Positions 36,511 through 48,338 of a stretch of 64,000 nt of DNA are shown piece after piece; within the stretch, counting starts at the first letter, position 1, and each line of letters opens with the position of its first letter. Position numbers and translations under genes: made by a program. Below the pieces are notes generated by a model. That model did no database searches, was not told where the DNA came from, and saw only the letters and a list, made by a program, of their open reading frames with translations. Source of the DNA: Dimorphilus gyrociliatus (Eukaryota > Annelida > Polychaeta > Dinophilidae); the NCBI GenBank assembly GCA_904063045.1, contig CAJFCJ010000004.1, positions 2,411,713 through 2,475,712 of the forward strand, written 5' to 3'.

Positions 36511-37624
36511 ATGATTAAACTGGAGGACGTTACCTCAGTAAGTGTCTTTTCTAAAAGAATGTATTCTTTTCTGACAGTGGAGAGACTACAGGAAACGTTA
36601 GATTTTTGAATTAAATAGCAATAATGAAAAATTAAATAAAAATAAACAAAGAGAATAATCCCATAATACACTATTCTTCTTTCTTTCTATTCCCGAACAG
36701 GCATTAGATTATAATAAATTTAGCTTTCTCTACTCTCAGCTACAATGCAAGCAGAATGATTTGAAAGAGCTGAGAGAATTTTTAAACGAAAGTCGTTCGA
36801 TTGAGGAAAATTATTGTAAAGGTTTATTGAAGCTATATTGTAAATTTCCAAAAGAGGATCATTTCAGTTCCTTTCAATCTCTCTGGGACAATCTGAAAGA
36901 TCTCGTCAGGGGGGCTTGCAATTTGCACCAAACTGTAGCTCACAATTTGAATGATATATCCAACAATCTTAAAAAGTATATGGGTATAACATCCTACTTA
37001 TTCTTAACGATTATTTGCTGTTTTTTTTAACTTGTCAATAGTTTAATGGAATTCCTTTTCCATTGTAGAAAGTGTCAAAACCAAAAATGAGGCTATTAAG
37101 ATGGAAGAGAGCAGTATACTTACGTTTAAAAGATCTTTAGATAACCTTGAAAAATCAAAAGAAAAAGCTAAAAGTGACTATAGGAGCGTAATTAATTATC
37201 TGAATGATTATAAGACTAGGTCGTTTGTTAAAGGCGACTGTTTGGAAAAGCTTATGTCAAAAGCTGAAAAGTCATCGTTGACCTTTAAAACTCTTGACGT
37301 CCGTTATGTCGATTCAAAGGACGAATTTGAAAGAAGACTTGAAAAGATGTATGGAAATATAGAAAAAGCAGAAAACCATCATTTAGATAACTTGAATAGC
37401 TTTACTATTGATTATTCGAACGTATGGACGAGTTATTCTTTAAATTTTGATCAGGTTCATTTTCTGTTTTATTGATAATTGAATTTAATGAATAAATAAA
37501 TGAGCTAATTAATTAATAGCTAATAATTTTATATAAACAGCTCCTTAAGCATAAAAATCTAAAGAAATTAAAGAAGAGCTCCTCCCCTCCTCGCTACTCT
37601 TCTCCTAGTCAGTCGAAAGGCTAA
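36511..37624 (+). CDS. F-BAR-domain protein without SH3 domain
   Basis: Four exons, 36511-36537, 36701-36983, 37069-37454 and 37541-37624, join with consistent phases (0, 1, 0) into 259 residues starting MIKLEDVTS. F-BAR dimers bind and bend phosphoinositide membranes in endocytosis and cytoskeletal remodelling. The first helix shows the family pattern: FSFLYSQLQCKQNDLKEL, then REFLNESRSIEENYCKGLLKL (split across positions about 24-44), followed by SLWDNLKDLVRGACNLHQTV and a long charged coiled coil (KRSLDNLEKSKEKAKSDY, then EFERRLEKMYGNIEKAE). The C-terminus is a short basic, Ser/Pro-rich tail (KKLKKSSSPPRYSSPSQSKG) and stops there, with no SH3, RhoGAP or kinase domain. The helical part looks shorter than a typical F-BAR of about 280 residues. 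Which F-BAR subfamily it belongs to is not clear. Confidence 0.78.
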
Positions 37625-38055
37625 ATTGCAAACAATGCAAACAAGATGAAAGAGGATCTAAATCGGAAGGGAGAAGTCAATTGACTAAACAATTATTTTC
37701 GTATTAATTTCAGACTTACTGTCTTCTTTTAGTTGATTTTATTAACGAAATAATTAAGGAATTTGTTAGGCTTATGTATGGAATATTTTGCCTGTTAAAT
37801 TATAGATTTTACCAACCTACTCTGCCAACTAAACATATGTAACAATCTACGCAATAGCTTATTAATATTATTAATAAATAAACACTGAGTGCGTGCCAAA
37901 GTTCAATTTATCTTTAATGCCATCCAAGTCATTTTTACGTTTTAACCTACGCAACATATTTTCTAGACTAGCTACACAGCTGTAATATTCACGAACAACG
38001 CTAATGTCTCTTATTTTTTACATTTAGATAAATAAATCTTATACTTAGTATATAA
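37625..38055. other. Short spacer between F-BAR and lectin-protease homolog genes
   Basis: AT-rich, with nothing recognisable beyond presumed UTR sequence. Confidence 0.5.
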
Positions 38056-38100
38056 ATGTCGACTTTCTATAAATTTACTTTTATACTAAACTATGTAAGC

Positions 38101-40334
38101 ATGAAATTAATGACTTTTATATTCCTTATCCAACTGGTATCTTCCGAGAATATTGATCTCTTGGGAAAACCTGTAAAACAATCTGGTAAGAATAGAATAC
38201 TATTCGATGGGGTTTTGCACAAGGCCGAATTGGCTATTGATGGGGATGAGACTGATGGAGGGGAGTAAGTCTTACCATTAAAATATCTATTGATAATTAT
38301 AACTCTTTCTTAATCTCTCTTTCTTTTAATCCTTTATTTAAAGCTTTAAATCGTGCATGAATGCCGAACCGGATGGTGATTATAAATGGCTAATGATTGA
38401 TCTGGAAAGTGTATATAACATTAATAAAGTAAATTTAGTGCTAAGGGAATGTTGCTGTATGTCAAAAATAACTATATTATTTATTCATTATTATGTTAAT
38501 TGAAAAAGTAACTTTTTCTCTTCTCCTCTTCCTTTTCCAGTTGATCATTACAGAGAATTGTTTATTCGTTTATACACTAAACCTCCAGAAAAATGGTACG
38601 ACGGTGGAGATTTGTGCAAACATTTCAAAATTGAAAAAGATCCACCAAGAAAAATAAATATATCATGCGATAACCCCGTATCTGGCCGTTATGTTGCAAT
38701 ATCTATGAATTATAAACTTCCAATTTATAAGAACTTGCAGCTTTGCGAGGTTTGTTGAGAGAAAGATGTACAGACAACGAGAGCGAAAGAGAGAGAGTGG
38801 GAGAGAGAGAGAGAGAGAGAGAGAAAGAGGAAGAGAAATGGAAAGCTTGCATAAAAAAAATAATAACTTAATAAGGAGATAGTTTTTTGCGATATTTTTA
38901 GGTCTATATCGATGGAACTTTGACAGGCAACTCTGTAAAACAAGCCACGAACTACACACCCAAAATAGCCAGTACAAACTTTTACTATTAATTGCCTTAA
39001 TTTTTCTACTAGTTTTAAATTACACTTAATTGAAACAGGAACGACGGACCGTTTGTCAACCTCATCAACTTTGACTGTTACTCCCGTTCCAACGCCAACA
39101 AGCACAGAGAAGATTAAGTATAGTAAGAAAGCGGAAAAAGAATGCTCTAGCCAGGATTCTTGCGGATTAAGGTGTACCGATACAGTTGAACCATCGGGAT
39201 TAGAAGCCGTTCCTAACAGTTGGCCGTTTTTAGCGGCCATATTCCAAAGAACGCCTTATTTGGTGCGTCTAAAATAATTTTCCATCTCTTCTTCACCTTA
39301 GTCGTCTTTTGCGTCTTTGCTTTATCTTTAGAATATTTTGGGGTGAAAAGAGAGAGAGAGAGAGAGAGACAGATATATATATATATATATATCATGCATT
39401 AATAATATTTTTTTTCTCTTTCGTACTGTTACAGCGGTACATTTGTGCAGCAACGATTATTTCACATAAATGGTTAATTACATCAGCAAATTGCTTTGAG
39501 GGCGATCTAAAGTAAATTTTCTTTAAAAGGTATAAAACGAGTAGCTTTATATAATTTATTGATCGGTTTAGGAGTGAAAATTACATAGTCCTAGTTGGAG
39601 TGACAAACACTGAATTTGAAGAATTAAATTTTAACCAAAAGGAACACGAAATAAACCGATTTGTGTCCCAACCGGAATTTCCGGAAAAAACTGACAATGG
39701 TACTGTCCTAATTGAATTAAAGGAAGATCTTATGTGGAATCAACAAATACGTAGAATTTGTCTATCACCACAAAAACCCTCTAAGGCTGATAAATGTTTT
39801 CAAGTAGGTTGGGGTTCAAGGTTTCTTAACTTAAAAGGTTGTGATAATTAGATTTACAGCTTATCCTTGAATTTATACCTCTTCGACAATCATTCTTTTT
39901 GCAGAGGATATAAATAAACACCTGTTTAATTTGATGGAAATTGCTGTTAGTGAACACGATTGTTCCTCTAGTACAAATAATTCAACTAGATGCTTTCAAT
40001 CCGAAAAAGGCTTTTGCTACGTAAGTTTTATTATACTCTATAATCTATCTTTTTCTCATTTTCCTTCTCCTCTTCATCTTCCCCCCACCCCCTCCCCTTC
40101 TACTTAATCCACTAATAAATAACCGATATAATCCAAAGAAGGAAATAATGATTACAATTGATAAATTGATTGCAGTTTGATTATGGCGGACCAGTTGTTT
40201 GTAATAAAGGGGATAAATATACGCTTGTTGGTATAAGAGGATTAAGAACTGGTTGCGATTCAGCCTCTGAAATAGTAACAAACATACAGGAAAACGGTAT
40301 TTCTGAATGGATAGATAGCATTATAAATAAATAG
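38101..40334 (+). CDS. Secreted fucolectin-like (F5/8-type) domain fused to inactive trypsin-like domain
   Basis: Nine exons (38101-38264, 38344-38456, 38541-38749, 38902-38971, 39039-39262, 39435-39511, 39572-39837, 39905-40020, 40176-40334) join with matching phases into 465 residues; an in-frame ATG at 38056 would add 15. A signal peptide (MKLMTFIFLIQLVSS) is followed by NIDLLGKPVKQS, an AIDGDETDGG motif, DYKWLMIDLESVY and a GRYVAISMN...LCEV end, as in fucolectin/F5-8-type carbohydrate-binding domains (about residues 17-165). A Ser/Thr/Pro linker (about 187-210) precedes a trypsin fold (about 230-460). The catalytic triad is broken: the usual AAHC is SANC (His to Asn279), Asp327 is kept in DNGTVLIEL, and GDSGGP is FDYGGP (Ser to Tyr416). 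It is therefore a serine protease homolog, not an active enzyme. A recognition role such as glycan binding in immunity is inference. GA and TA repeats lie in its introns (38791-38832, 39351-39392). Confidence 0.85.
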
Positions 40335-40680
40335 GCTTAATTAGTAATTAATAAATAAATTGGAATTTAAAACAGTATCCTATGAAGTATATAGTTAGAT
40401 GGATGTATTGTTTTCTGTCCTTGTTATGAATGTCTTCTTATTTGCTAGAAACAGGTTTTGAATAAAATTAAAAAGAAATGAGGTCAAATTGAGAAAAAAT
40501 ATATATATTTTATTAAAAAAACTATTCATATTAATGCCTGAAGGGAATATGTTAATTAGATTTATTCTAGAATAAGATATGGTTGAAGAGAAACTATTAT
40601 TTAAAAAGTGTTCAACTTTTTTTCTTGAATATCATCTTTATCACTTGCTATATATATTTATATATATATATTTAATTTCT
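40335..40680. other. Spacer between convergent genes
   Basis: A short AT-rich intergenic stretch between the 3' ends of the lectin-protease homolog (+) and the repeat protein (-). It contains presumed poly(A) signals (AATAAA-like) and TA runs. Confidence 0.5.
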
Positions 40681-41483
40681 TTAGGGTTTCGGGGTTGGTT
40701 TCGGGGTTGGTTTCGGGGTTGGTTTCGGGGTTGGCTTTGGTGTTGTTTTTACATTCTTGGCTTTAGCGGCTTTAGCCTTCTTCTTCTTTTGCGCTATCTT
40801 CTTCTTCTTTTCTGCTACCTTCTTCTTTTTAGCAGCTTCGTTCTTTTTCTTGGCTTCTGTCTTCTTTTTCTTGTTGGCTTTGCCACCTTTCTTACCAGGT
40901 CCTTTACCGTGTCCCTTTCCGGGTCCCTTTCCATGTCCCTTTCCGTGTCCCTTTCCGTGTCCCTTTCCGTGTCCCTTTCCGTGTCCGTGTTCAATTCCGG
41001 TTGTATTAAAGTCTGTAGAATTATGCAGATCTCCCCATTCGTCGATATCAGTATGATTTCCTACAGTGAAATTTCCATCCGCCCATTCTGTACCACTGTG
41101 TTCTCCGTCGAGATGTTTTTCAGTATCATCTGTCAGATGCCAGCCATCATCTCCCTATACAAAGAAATACTTATTCGCAATGATTGGCAAGAAGATAAGG
41201 ATTACACTGTTACTTTATTTATTCGTTTTGTTAAAAGAGAAATTTACTTTTTCTATAAAAGCTTTAACTAATCAAAACGGAATTAAAAGTTTAAAATAGA
41301 AAAAGTTGTTTTTTTAAAAAAACAAACAAAAACGAAAAAGATAAAGCAGCATAATTTATAATAGAAGAAGAAGAAGAAAAGAGAAAATTAAAATGGAATA
41401 TTTACCGAACCATGTTCAACAGTTGGAGAAATAAGGTTTTGTATCAGAAATACAGTTATAGATATAAAGATGAACGTCTTCAT
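40681..41483 (-). CDS. Secreted Gly-His-Gly-Lys / Lys-Pro-Thr-Pro repeat protein
   Basis: Exon 1 (41483-41406) encodes a signal peptide (MKTFIFISITVFLIQNLIS) and joins in phase 0 across 251 bp to exon 2 (41154-40681); total 183 residues. Order of regions in the mature chain: an acidic, Trp/His/Asn-containing stretch (about residues 27-73) with NFT and NST glycosylation-type sequons; about eight GHGK/GPGK tetrapeptides (about 75-107); a Lys/Ala-rich helix-like segment with runs of three to four Lys (about 110-160); and a C-terminal tail of KPTP repeats. At DNA level the GHGK block is a 12-bp tandem repeat and the tail a second 12-bp tandem repeat. No enzyme domain is present. The composition recalls extracellular matrix, adhesive or metal-binding proteins (His repeats, Lys-Pro-Thr repeats), but I do not recognise a family. 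A POU octamer and a CRE lie about 110-145 bp upstream. Confidence 0.7.
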
Positions 41484-41591
41484 AATTAATACAAAATTAT
41501 AGTTAACGTTCCAAACACGATTGTTGAACTACTGCATTTAAAATGAATTATTGAAGTATTTTAAATGGTAAAAGGTAACAGGATGTAAAAT

Positions 41592-41627
41592 ATGCAAATG
41601 CGATAATTGATAACATTTTTGACGTCA
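41592..41627 (-). promoter_or_regulatory. POU octamer and CRE upstream of the repeat-protein gene
   Basis: ATGCAAAT (41592-41599) and the full palindrome TGACGTCA (41620-41627) lie 109 and 137 bp upstream of the start codon at 41483. Both are perfect matches to the POU-octamer and CREB/ATF consensus. Function is inferred. Confidence 0.35.
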
Positions 41628-43611
41628 AACAATAAAAATATTGTTTCAATTGTAATAGTTAAAATCTATTTAGAGAAAATAGAAAGAAAACTGCGGGCAT
41701 CAAACTGTTACGCTTTTATTTAGACATGAAATATTCATATCCGATTTTATTAGTCATAATAATAATTTCAGAAATGTAAGCTTTATATCATAAACACACC
41801 TTTGGAAAAAATGTATTAATAGTTGTCGATGAATCATTCAAATAATTTATGTATTTCGGTGTATTTATAGTTTGATAAGCACTTCCATACGTGTAATATC
41901 ATTTATTATCATTAATCATACGATCGATTTTAATAGGTATTGCATAAATAGAGCTAATATAAACATGAATGTATATTATGCAAATTCTATAGCCTTTTTT
42001 TATAGATAAAAGTATATACTGTATTTATATGTTGTTTGTAAGAACATGACTATATTGAATTATTTAGAAATATACAGCTAATAGAATGTGATTTAACACA
42101 TTAATTTGAAAATTCACCAGATGTTGTCAATTAATTTGCAACTGGATAAATGCAATTGCTTCCTGTTGCTAAAGAGCTTATACGCTTTTGCTTACTCGGA
42201 AATTAACGGCTTATTTCACATTTCCTTTGATTCAACCCCTATCTTTTTGCCTCCCTCCTCCCTCTCTGCCTCTGTTTCTTTGTATTTCTGTCCATTTGTC
42301 TGTATAAATGAGCGTCTAGTCCCATCATCCCTCCCTATCTATCTTACTCGTTTATATTTCCCTCCTCTAGTCTTTCATCATTCCTAACGCTTATATTTTT
42401 CTCTCTTTTCATCAACTTTTAATTCGCCATTTATCAACTGTTCTTCAGTTATTTTCTACATAGAAGAAACAAATTCGCTGACTGACGTAGTTAGTATGAA
42501 AAATAAAGTTTTTATAATACAATTTTTGAATTTTCCTCTTTATAATGTAATTACCAATTATATTAATTGCTAAATAATTACCAATTGGTAACGATTACAT
42601 GGATAAAAGAGACAATAGAACTATCCATAGTTTTGTCTCTCTCTCTCCCTCTGTTTAACAAAATAAAAGTACATAAAAAAATGTTATAAATACTTTATTG
42701 TTTTTTGTTCTAAAAATGAGAAGAACGGAAATTAAAAGAGGAAAAGAGAAATTAAAAGAATATTAAGATGATTACCTTTCTTTATATAGATTTAATAGAT
42801 TGTTGAATATCTGAATAAAATTCTTATTTATTCCTCTTTTATTCAATTTTAACTAATCTTTTCCTCTTTTATTTCAAAACAATGACCTATTTATAGGTAA
42901 TTTTTAACGATTAACAAGTTTAGAATAATAATTAGGCAATAAATATTCAAGTTTCTTTATTCATCGTTTCCTTTTAGGTCTAATTCAATTAAAATTATAT
43001 ACTCTATACCTTTTCATCTATGTTTGAAGACTCAAAACCATAATTATTTCATCTCTCTTCTCCTCCTCCCACCCTCCCTCTCTTCTAGTTATTTGTAGGT
43101 AAAACTTTATCTAAGCTATGTAATTAGGTATTTTTCTCAAAGTATTAAATATTTATTAACTGTCACGAGTTATTAAACGCCTCTCTTATTTAATTATTCA
43201 ACATTTCATAACTTTTTTGTTAATATTACTAAAGAAAAAGCTACTGCTCTAAAAAATCTTAGTAATGCCCATTTTCTGTAATTCTTTCAAATTTAGAAGA
43301 GTTTCCGGGTAATTATTTCAAATAACGTTAATTTTAGGTGTATCCTCCATATAAAATATTGTGCTGTTATAGACATATATATATATAGGATATTTTCTCT
43401 CTTCTTCCCTCCCTCTCTCTCTCTTTCTGTTTCTTCTTCTAGACGAGATGAAATTATTGCCAATTTTACCAGCAAACGGTCTTCCTCCTACTAATCTTCT
43501 TTTAAACTCTTCTTTTCGACATACTAATATCATATAAAAAGGTTATTAGAATGATTATGTATGCGCTTTTGCTTAAATTTGCAAAGGATTTAAGAGAAAA
43601 GTGCAAAGGAT

Positions 43612-43668
43612 ATGAAGAAGACGAAAAAGAAGAAGAAGAAGAAGAAGAAGAAGAAGAGAGAGAGAGAA
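43612..43668. repeat. (GAA)n microsatellite
   Basis: About 40 bp of GAA trinucleotides followed by GA dinucleotides. Confidence 0.9.
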
Positions 43669-44500
43669 TAGAAAAAGGTTGTTTTATTTAGTTAAGCTGT
43701 GTTAGAAAGGAATAAAAGAAATACTTTTATTCTTAAACAAACAGTCTTAACCGAAAAAAAATAAATATTTTCTTTTTACCTATTTTCTCTCTTTATCTTA
43801 TTAATTACTTTGCTTAATGTAATAATAAACTAATTATTTTTTAGGCCTAAATTATCTTCTTTATCGTTTAAAGATTATAATATTAGCCATTATTCATTTA
43901 ATACTTAATCCCTTTTTGTGTTTTCTTTCTTGTTTTATTTTTAATTAAAAGATTAACTTTTTTTCTTTCTTTCGCCTTGGGAGTTTCCTCTTTGTCTCAT
44001 CTTCTTCGGCTAGTATTACTGCCATTACTACTGCTACTACTACCGCAGCAATCACTTCTACTTCTTCTCCTTATTCTTTTCCTTGTATTATAATCCCGTT
44101 GGAAAATATTTACATTTCATTTATTTCATTAGGAAAAAAAGTAATAATAGAGGAGAAAAATAGAGGAAATTCAGTTCAACTTTTAGTGATACGTTAATTA
44201 AAAATGAGTTGTCAAAAGAGCTAATGTCCTCTTTTGGGGACACGTCACATATTATTGCCAATAAAGGAAAACACCTGCTGAAAATATTTCCAAATAGTTA
44301 TAGAAACTTATATTTTAGAAAAAGTATGTCTATCGATTAGGAATTCTATATAAACTTTATCGGAAGAAGAGAAGTAAAAAACCGTTAAATTAAGACTTGT
44401 TAGCCTTTTTACGAATTCTAACAAGTGCTATCTCTTTAAATGTAATTTATTTTAGAACCACGTTGTTAATTATGTTTTGGAGACGATTCTGAAGACGACG

Positions 44501-44527
44501 AGAAGAAGAAGAAGAAGAAGAAGAAAA
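44501..44527. repeat. (GAA)n microsatellite, second copy
   Basis: About nine GAA units. Confidence 0.85.
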
Positions 44528-46703
44528 AGGACAAAAGAAATAGTTTTAGCTTTAACTTTGTCAGTTAAATAGGTTAATTGTGAAATAAATGATTTAAACT
44601 AGAATTTCACTTTAACGATTCATTAAACTACAATGAATAGGCAATAAGATGGCGAATTGTATGTAAAAAGTTGAGAGAAGATAGAGCGTACAGTATAGTT
44701 TATATGTTAGGCAGAGTAGTTGTAATTAATGTCGCAGGAATATAACTCAGTGGCAGCCAATGGTATTTTTTACATTGTTAAAAGAATACAACAGTCAACA
44801 TTTCACACGTGATGTGAAAATATCTAATTTTAAATGCCTAGCTATATTTGTTCCATAAACAATACCTTTTGAACTGTTTGCTTATCCTCTTACGTAATAT
44901 ATTTTACCCATATATAGCCTACAGTTTATCTTAGGATAGCTTTTCAATCAAAGTTTGTGACTATAGTCCATCTACAAGGCGATAATCCTTTAATATCAAC
45001 AAGATTTGGAGATTTTAAGTAGATCCTAGGCTAAAAATGGATATTAAAGCTTTAACAAGCACTATACCGTCTTACCTGTCGAATGGTCTAAATCTGTCTT
45101 AATTAGATGGAATGTAACAAATACATATATTTATATATATATATAAATAGCATACACAGTACATAAATATTATATACAGAATATATATAGATCAGTTTAT
45201 AAATAAAATGGAAATAGGTACATATTAGCATGTACTGTGTCTAATGTATATTTATCTAATATCTATAGTATATTATATTCATACTGTGATGAAATCAATA
45301 GAGAAAGAAATAACAAACAAATGATTTCTAAGCTCTTTTCTCCCAATTTCGTTCGTAGAGCATATGGTAATAGAAACAGAAAAGAGGAATTGTGTAAAAT
45401 GATATTAATCTTCTAAAAATATTGAGTTCTTCTTATATCAGAGACATCAATGAAATAAGATATCTTACTGTCATACAAGATTCGTTCTCTTTATTTATTT
45501 TATTCCCTATTACTTTTTATTACACATCGAAATTGTCTATTGATTTTACTGAATGAATTTTTATACTTGTTTTCTTAGATAGGATGGATTTTACTTGGTA
45601 AAAGTCTACCATCAGACATTTTCTTTTTCCTATTCCATTCGAAAAGGAAGATAGAAATGAAGATGAAAAAAGAAACATTATTTTCTATTTCTTCCCTTAT
45701 TTCCCACAAAAATAACTTTGGAAATTTTATTAATTATTTCAATTTAATTTTAGGTAACAAAATCCTTTTCCTCTTTGCCTTCCTCACTTCTCTTCTCTGT
45801 TCCTCTGTCTCTATCTATCTGTATTTTCTCTCTCTCTCTCTGTCTGTACTTTCCTACATTCTCTATTATGATAAGAAATTTGAGCCGACAGAAATTACTG
45901 TCAATGTGAGACAAATCTATATGAATATATACATTATACATATAGATATATACTAATATATATAGTATGTATTTATTTAAATGTAGCAGTGAATGAATGA
46001 TAAACGAATTGTCTTAGTTTTATAAATGTAAATGCTTTCTTCTCTTCGCTTCCCGTTGAGGAGGTTTTTTCGCCAAGAAACTTGTCTAAACTTTGAAAGG
46101 TTTCTCAGTGACCTTTCCGTACTTCACTGCACATGTACGATTCCATCTTATTTCTAATTCTTAATGCTAGAAAACTATCTTATTTCTTGCCTTTCAAAAA
46201 GGAATAATTTTTATTAAAGGAAAAGAAATATAAACTGAGAAATGAAAATCTTCCTCCCCTTCTTGTCTTGCTTTGCCTACTCGCTTCATTCATCCATTGT
46301 TGTTTATATAGAAAGTTAATGTTAAGAGAAGAAAAGAAATGAGATAATTTAACAATAATTGTATTGTTATAATTATTCAAATAAACTAATTTAATTATCT
46401 TATAATTTTTTTCTATTCCAAGCAGACGAATAATTTAGTCATTTACCAGTTTAATACTACTTATTGGCAGAGTAAAACCCCTTAGTTTATCTCCATACAA
46501 GTCAATCAAATGTAACCTTTTTGACAGGAAGAAGAGTGTGATCAGCATTGTTAAAAGTAGAAGGAATTTCCAATTATTGCCCAGAATGATTTCTAGATGA
46601 ATTAGAAGAGAGAGAGAGAAAAAATAAAGAATTCTTTTAAAGGTCAAACGATAAAATCATCTAAACTAAATAGAACAAAGATGATAATGTAATATTTTCA
46701 GTG

Positions 46704-48338
46704 TTACTCTTTCAACGAATTGATTGCGTATTCTCTAATAGATTTGCGTTGAACTTTGTTCGTATAGGTTTTATGAAGCTCATCAATAAAAACAACATTA
46801 TCAATATTGCATGCATAACCCAAAGCTGGAAAACTTGGTATGTTTTCACTGCAATACTGCAAAATGTTCTCTTTGAGAATCTCTTTGTTGTTGTCTAAAT
46901 AATTCTCCTTTAATTGAACAACAGCGCATAAACTCTCCCCCAAACGGTCGTCTGGTATTCCTACGACGATAACGTCTTTGATGCATTCAAAATGTATAAT
47001 TTTCTCTTCTAGTTCCAATGGAAAAAATTTTACGCTGCCGACATTTATCTCATCGCAACGCCTTCCCGTCACTCTTGCCGAACCATCCTTTTCTATTACA
47101 CCAAAATCTCCGGTATTATGCCATCCATTCAGTGGCACTACTTTACGCGTTGCCGACGGGTTGCCTCGATATTCTTTAAGGCATCCTCGATTTTTGACCC
47201 AAATATGACCTGTCTCTCCCCTTTCAACAACCTCTCCCATATCGTTTCTGATTGTAATCTGGCTGAAAGCTGGTAATTTCATTATAGGCTTAAGATTGTT
47301 TTTCATGAAAATTCGAAAGAACATTGCCCCAAATTCGACAGCTCCGTATACATCGATAAGTATAACATTTGGAAGTATGTCGAACAATCTAGATAAGAAG
47401 GTATTATTTAGAACTTGTCCTCCTGTTAGTATAAATTTTAACGTTCCATCCAACTCTTTTAACTCTTCTTTATGATTAAGTGAATCACAAAGTAAATAGC
47501 CCAAGAAGAAAGCCATTGGACATTTTTCCAATTTCAATACCTTTAAAGATTTTTTGCAGTTGGCTGTTTCTTGTGCGGTAAATTTGGAGAAAATTGATTT
47601 TCTACCTGTAACTATCGATGTTATTATAAATCCAAAACCACCTGTATAAGACATTTGCCGATCGACAAAAGAAGTATTCTGAAAGCTGTCATTCTCTATT
47701 ACTTGACATATATACGACCATTGACTATGCTGAACTAATTTGGGCATGCCAGTCGTTCCGGATGTAAGAAGAACTATCAAATCATTTTCCGAATTAACTT
47801 TGGGTAAATTAATAGTGTCATCATTGTTTTCTTTGATTAAATCATTATAGAGAAGGAGTTTTTTTGCGGGTATATAATCAAATTTTTTTGCTTCTCCTAT
47901 TAAAACAACAATGGGAATTTCCTCGATACTACTTGAAGGGATTTCCAACAAGTAGTTTTCCTCAATAACAAGAGCATCCGGTTTAATATGAGATAGTATA
48001 CCTTCCAGTTGAATTTTATTCGAGACTAATACTGTATTTAGTCCGAGTCTTTGTAAACCCATGAAAGAAATTGGAAATTCTCGACAAGTTGGTACTAAAA
48101 GTAAGACAAGTTCGGATTTCTTTACGCTTCTTAGAAAGTTCTTGGCAAAATTTCTTGACGACTTACTCCATTCAGAGAAGGAGAGGCTCGATCTATTTAT
48201 ATTTCCGTCGTAGAAAACTATCGCTTCATCGTCGTCTTTATTTTCATTCTCCCTTTCATCCAGAAACTGATTTAAACTTTTAAAGCATTCAACAAAATTT
48301 TCCTTAACTGCCCCGCATAAGTAGGAAGACATGATCAC
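46704..48338 (-). CDS. AMP-dependent synthetase/ligase (acyl-CoA synthetase-like)
   Basis: A single uninterrupted frame of 544 residues. Enzymes of this family activate a carboxylic acid with ATP to an acyl-AMP and then usually form a CoA thioester. All core motifs are visible: the P-loop LLTSGTTGMPKLVQHS (190-205), YGAVEFG (331-337), GWHNTGDFG (405-413), TGRRCDEINVGS (424-435, where the common GR-x-D core is kept as GRRCD) and a C-terminal TNKVQRK (about 526-532) with the candidate catalytic lysine. Length is normal for the family. There is no signal peptide and no C-terminal peroxisomal SKL (it ends SLKE). The absence of introns contrasts with its multi-exon neighbours and could reflect retroposition, though the frame is intact. 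Substrate (medium- or long-chain acyl, aromatic or other) cannot be read from sequence. Confidence 0.9.
   Translation of the reverse strand: MIMSSYLCGAVKENFVECFKSLNQFLDERENENKDDDEAIVFYDGNINRSSLSFSEWSKSSRNFAKNFLRSVKKSELVLLLVPTCREFPISFMGLQRLGLNTVLVSNKIQLEGILSHIKPDALVIEENYLLEIPSSSIEEIPIVVLIGEAKKFDYIPAKKLLLYNDLIKENNDDTINLPKVNSENDLIVLLTSGTTGMPKLVQHSQWSYICQVIENDSFQNTSFVDRQMSYTGGFGFIITSIVTGRKSIFSKFTAQETANCKKSLKVLKLEKCPMAFFLGYLLCDSLNHKEELKELDGTLKFILTGGQVLNNTFLSRLFDILPNVILIDVYGAVEFGAMFFRIFMKNNLKPIMKLPAFSQITIRNDMGEVVERGETGHIWVKNRGCLKEYRGNPSATRKVVPLNGWHNTGDFGVIEKDGSARVTGRRCDEINVGSVKFFPLELEEKIIHFECIKDVIVVGIPDDRLGESLCAVVQLKENYLDNNKEILKENILQYCSENIPSFPALGYACNIDNVVFIDELHKTYTNKVQRKSIREYAINSLKE

Larger units (their letters stand above)
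41628..46703. other. Gene-free AT-rich intergenic region
   Basis: About 5 kb without a supportable exon. It holds GAA repeats at 43612-43668 and 44501-44527, CT-rich stretches, a TAGGCCTA copy at 43842-43849 and TA palindromes around 45130-45200. The minus-strand frame at 46435-46647 is hydrophobic but has no recognisable continuation. Confidence 0.5.

Noticed and set aside
40579-41271. Long plus-strand frames over the repeat region, Arg/Trp- and Phe/Pro-rich
   Set aside because: They are mirror readings of the GHGK/KPTP repeat gene, which has a signal peptide exon, splice sites and a stop on the minus strand.
46435-46647. Minus-strand frame with a membrane-anchor-like start, considered as a cytochrome P450 N-terminus
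   Set aside because: It lacks the proline-rich hinge, and no downstream P450 exon exists between it and the nearest gene.
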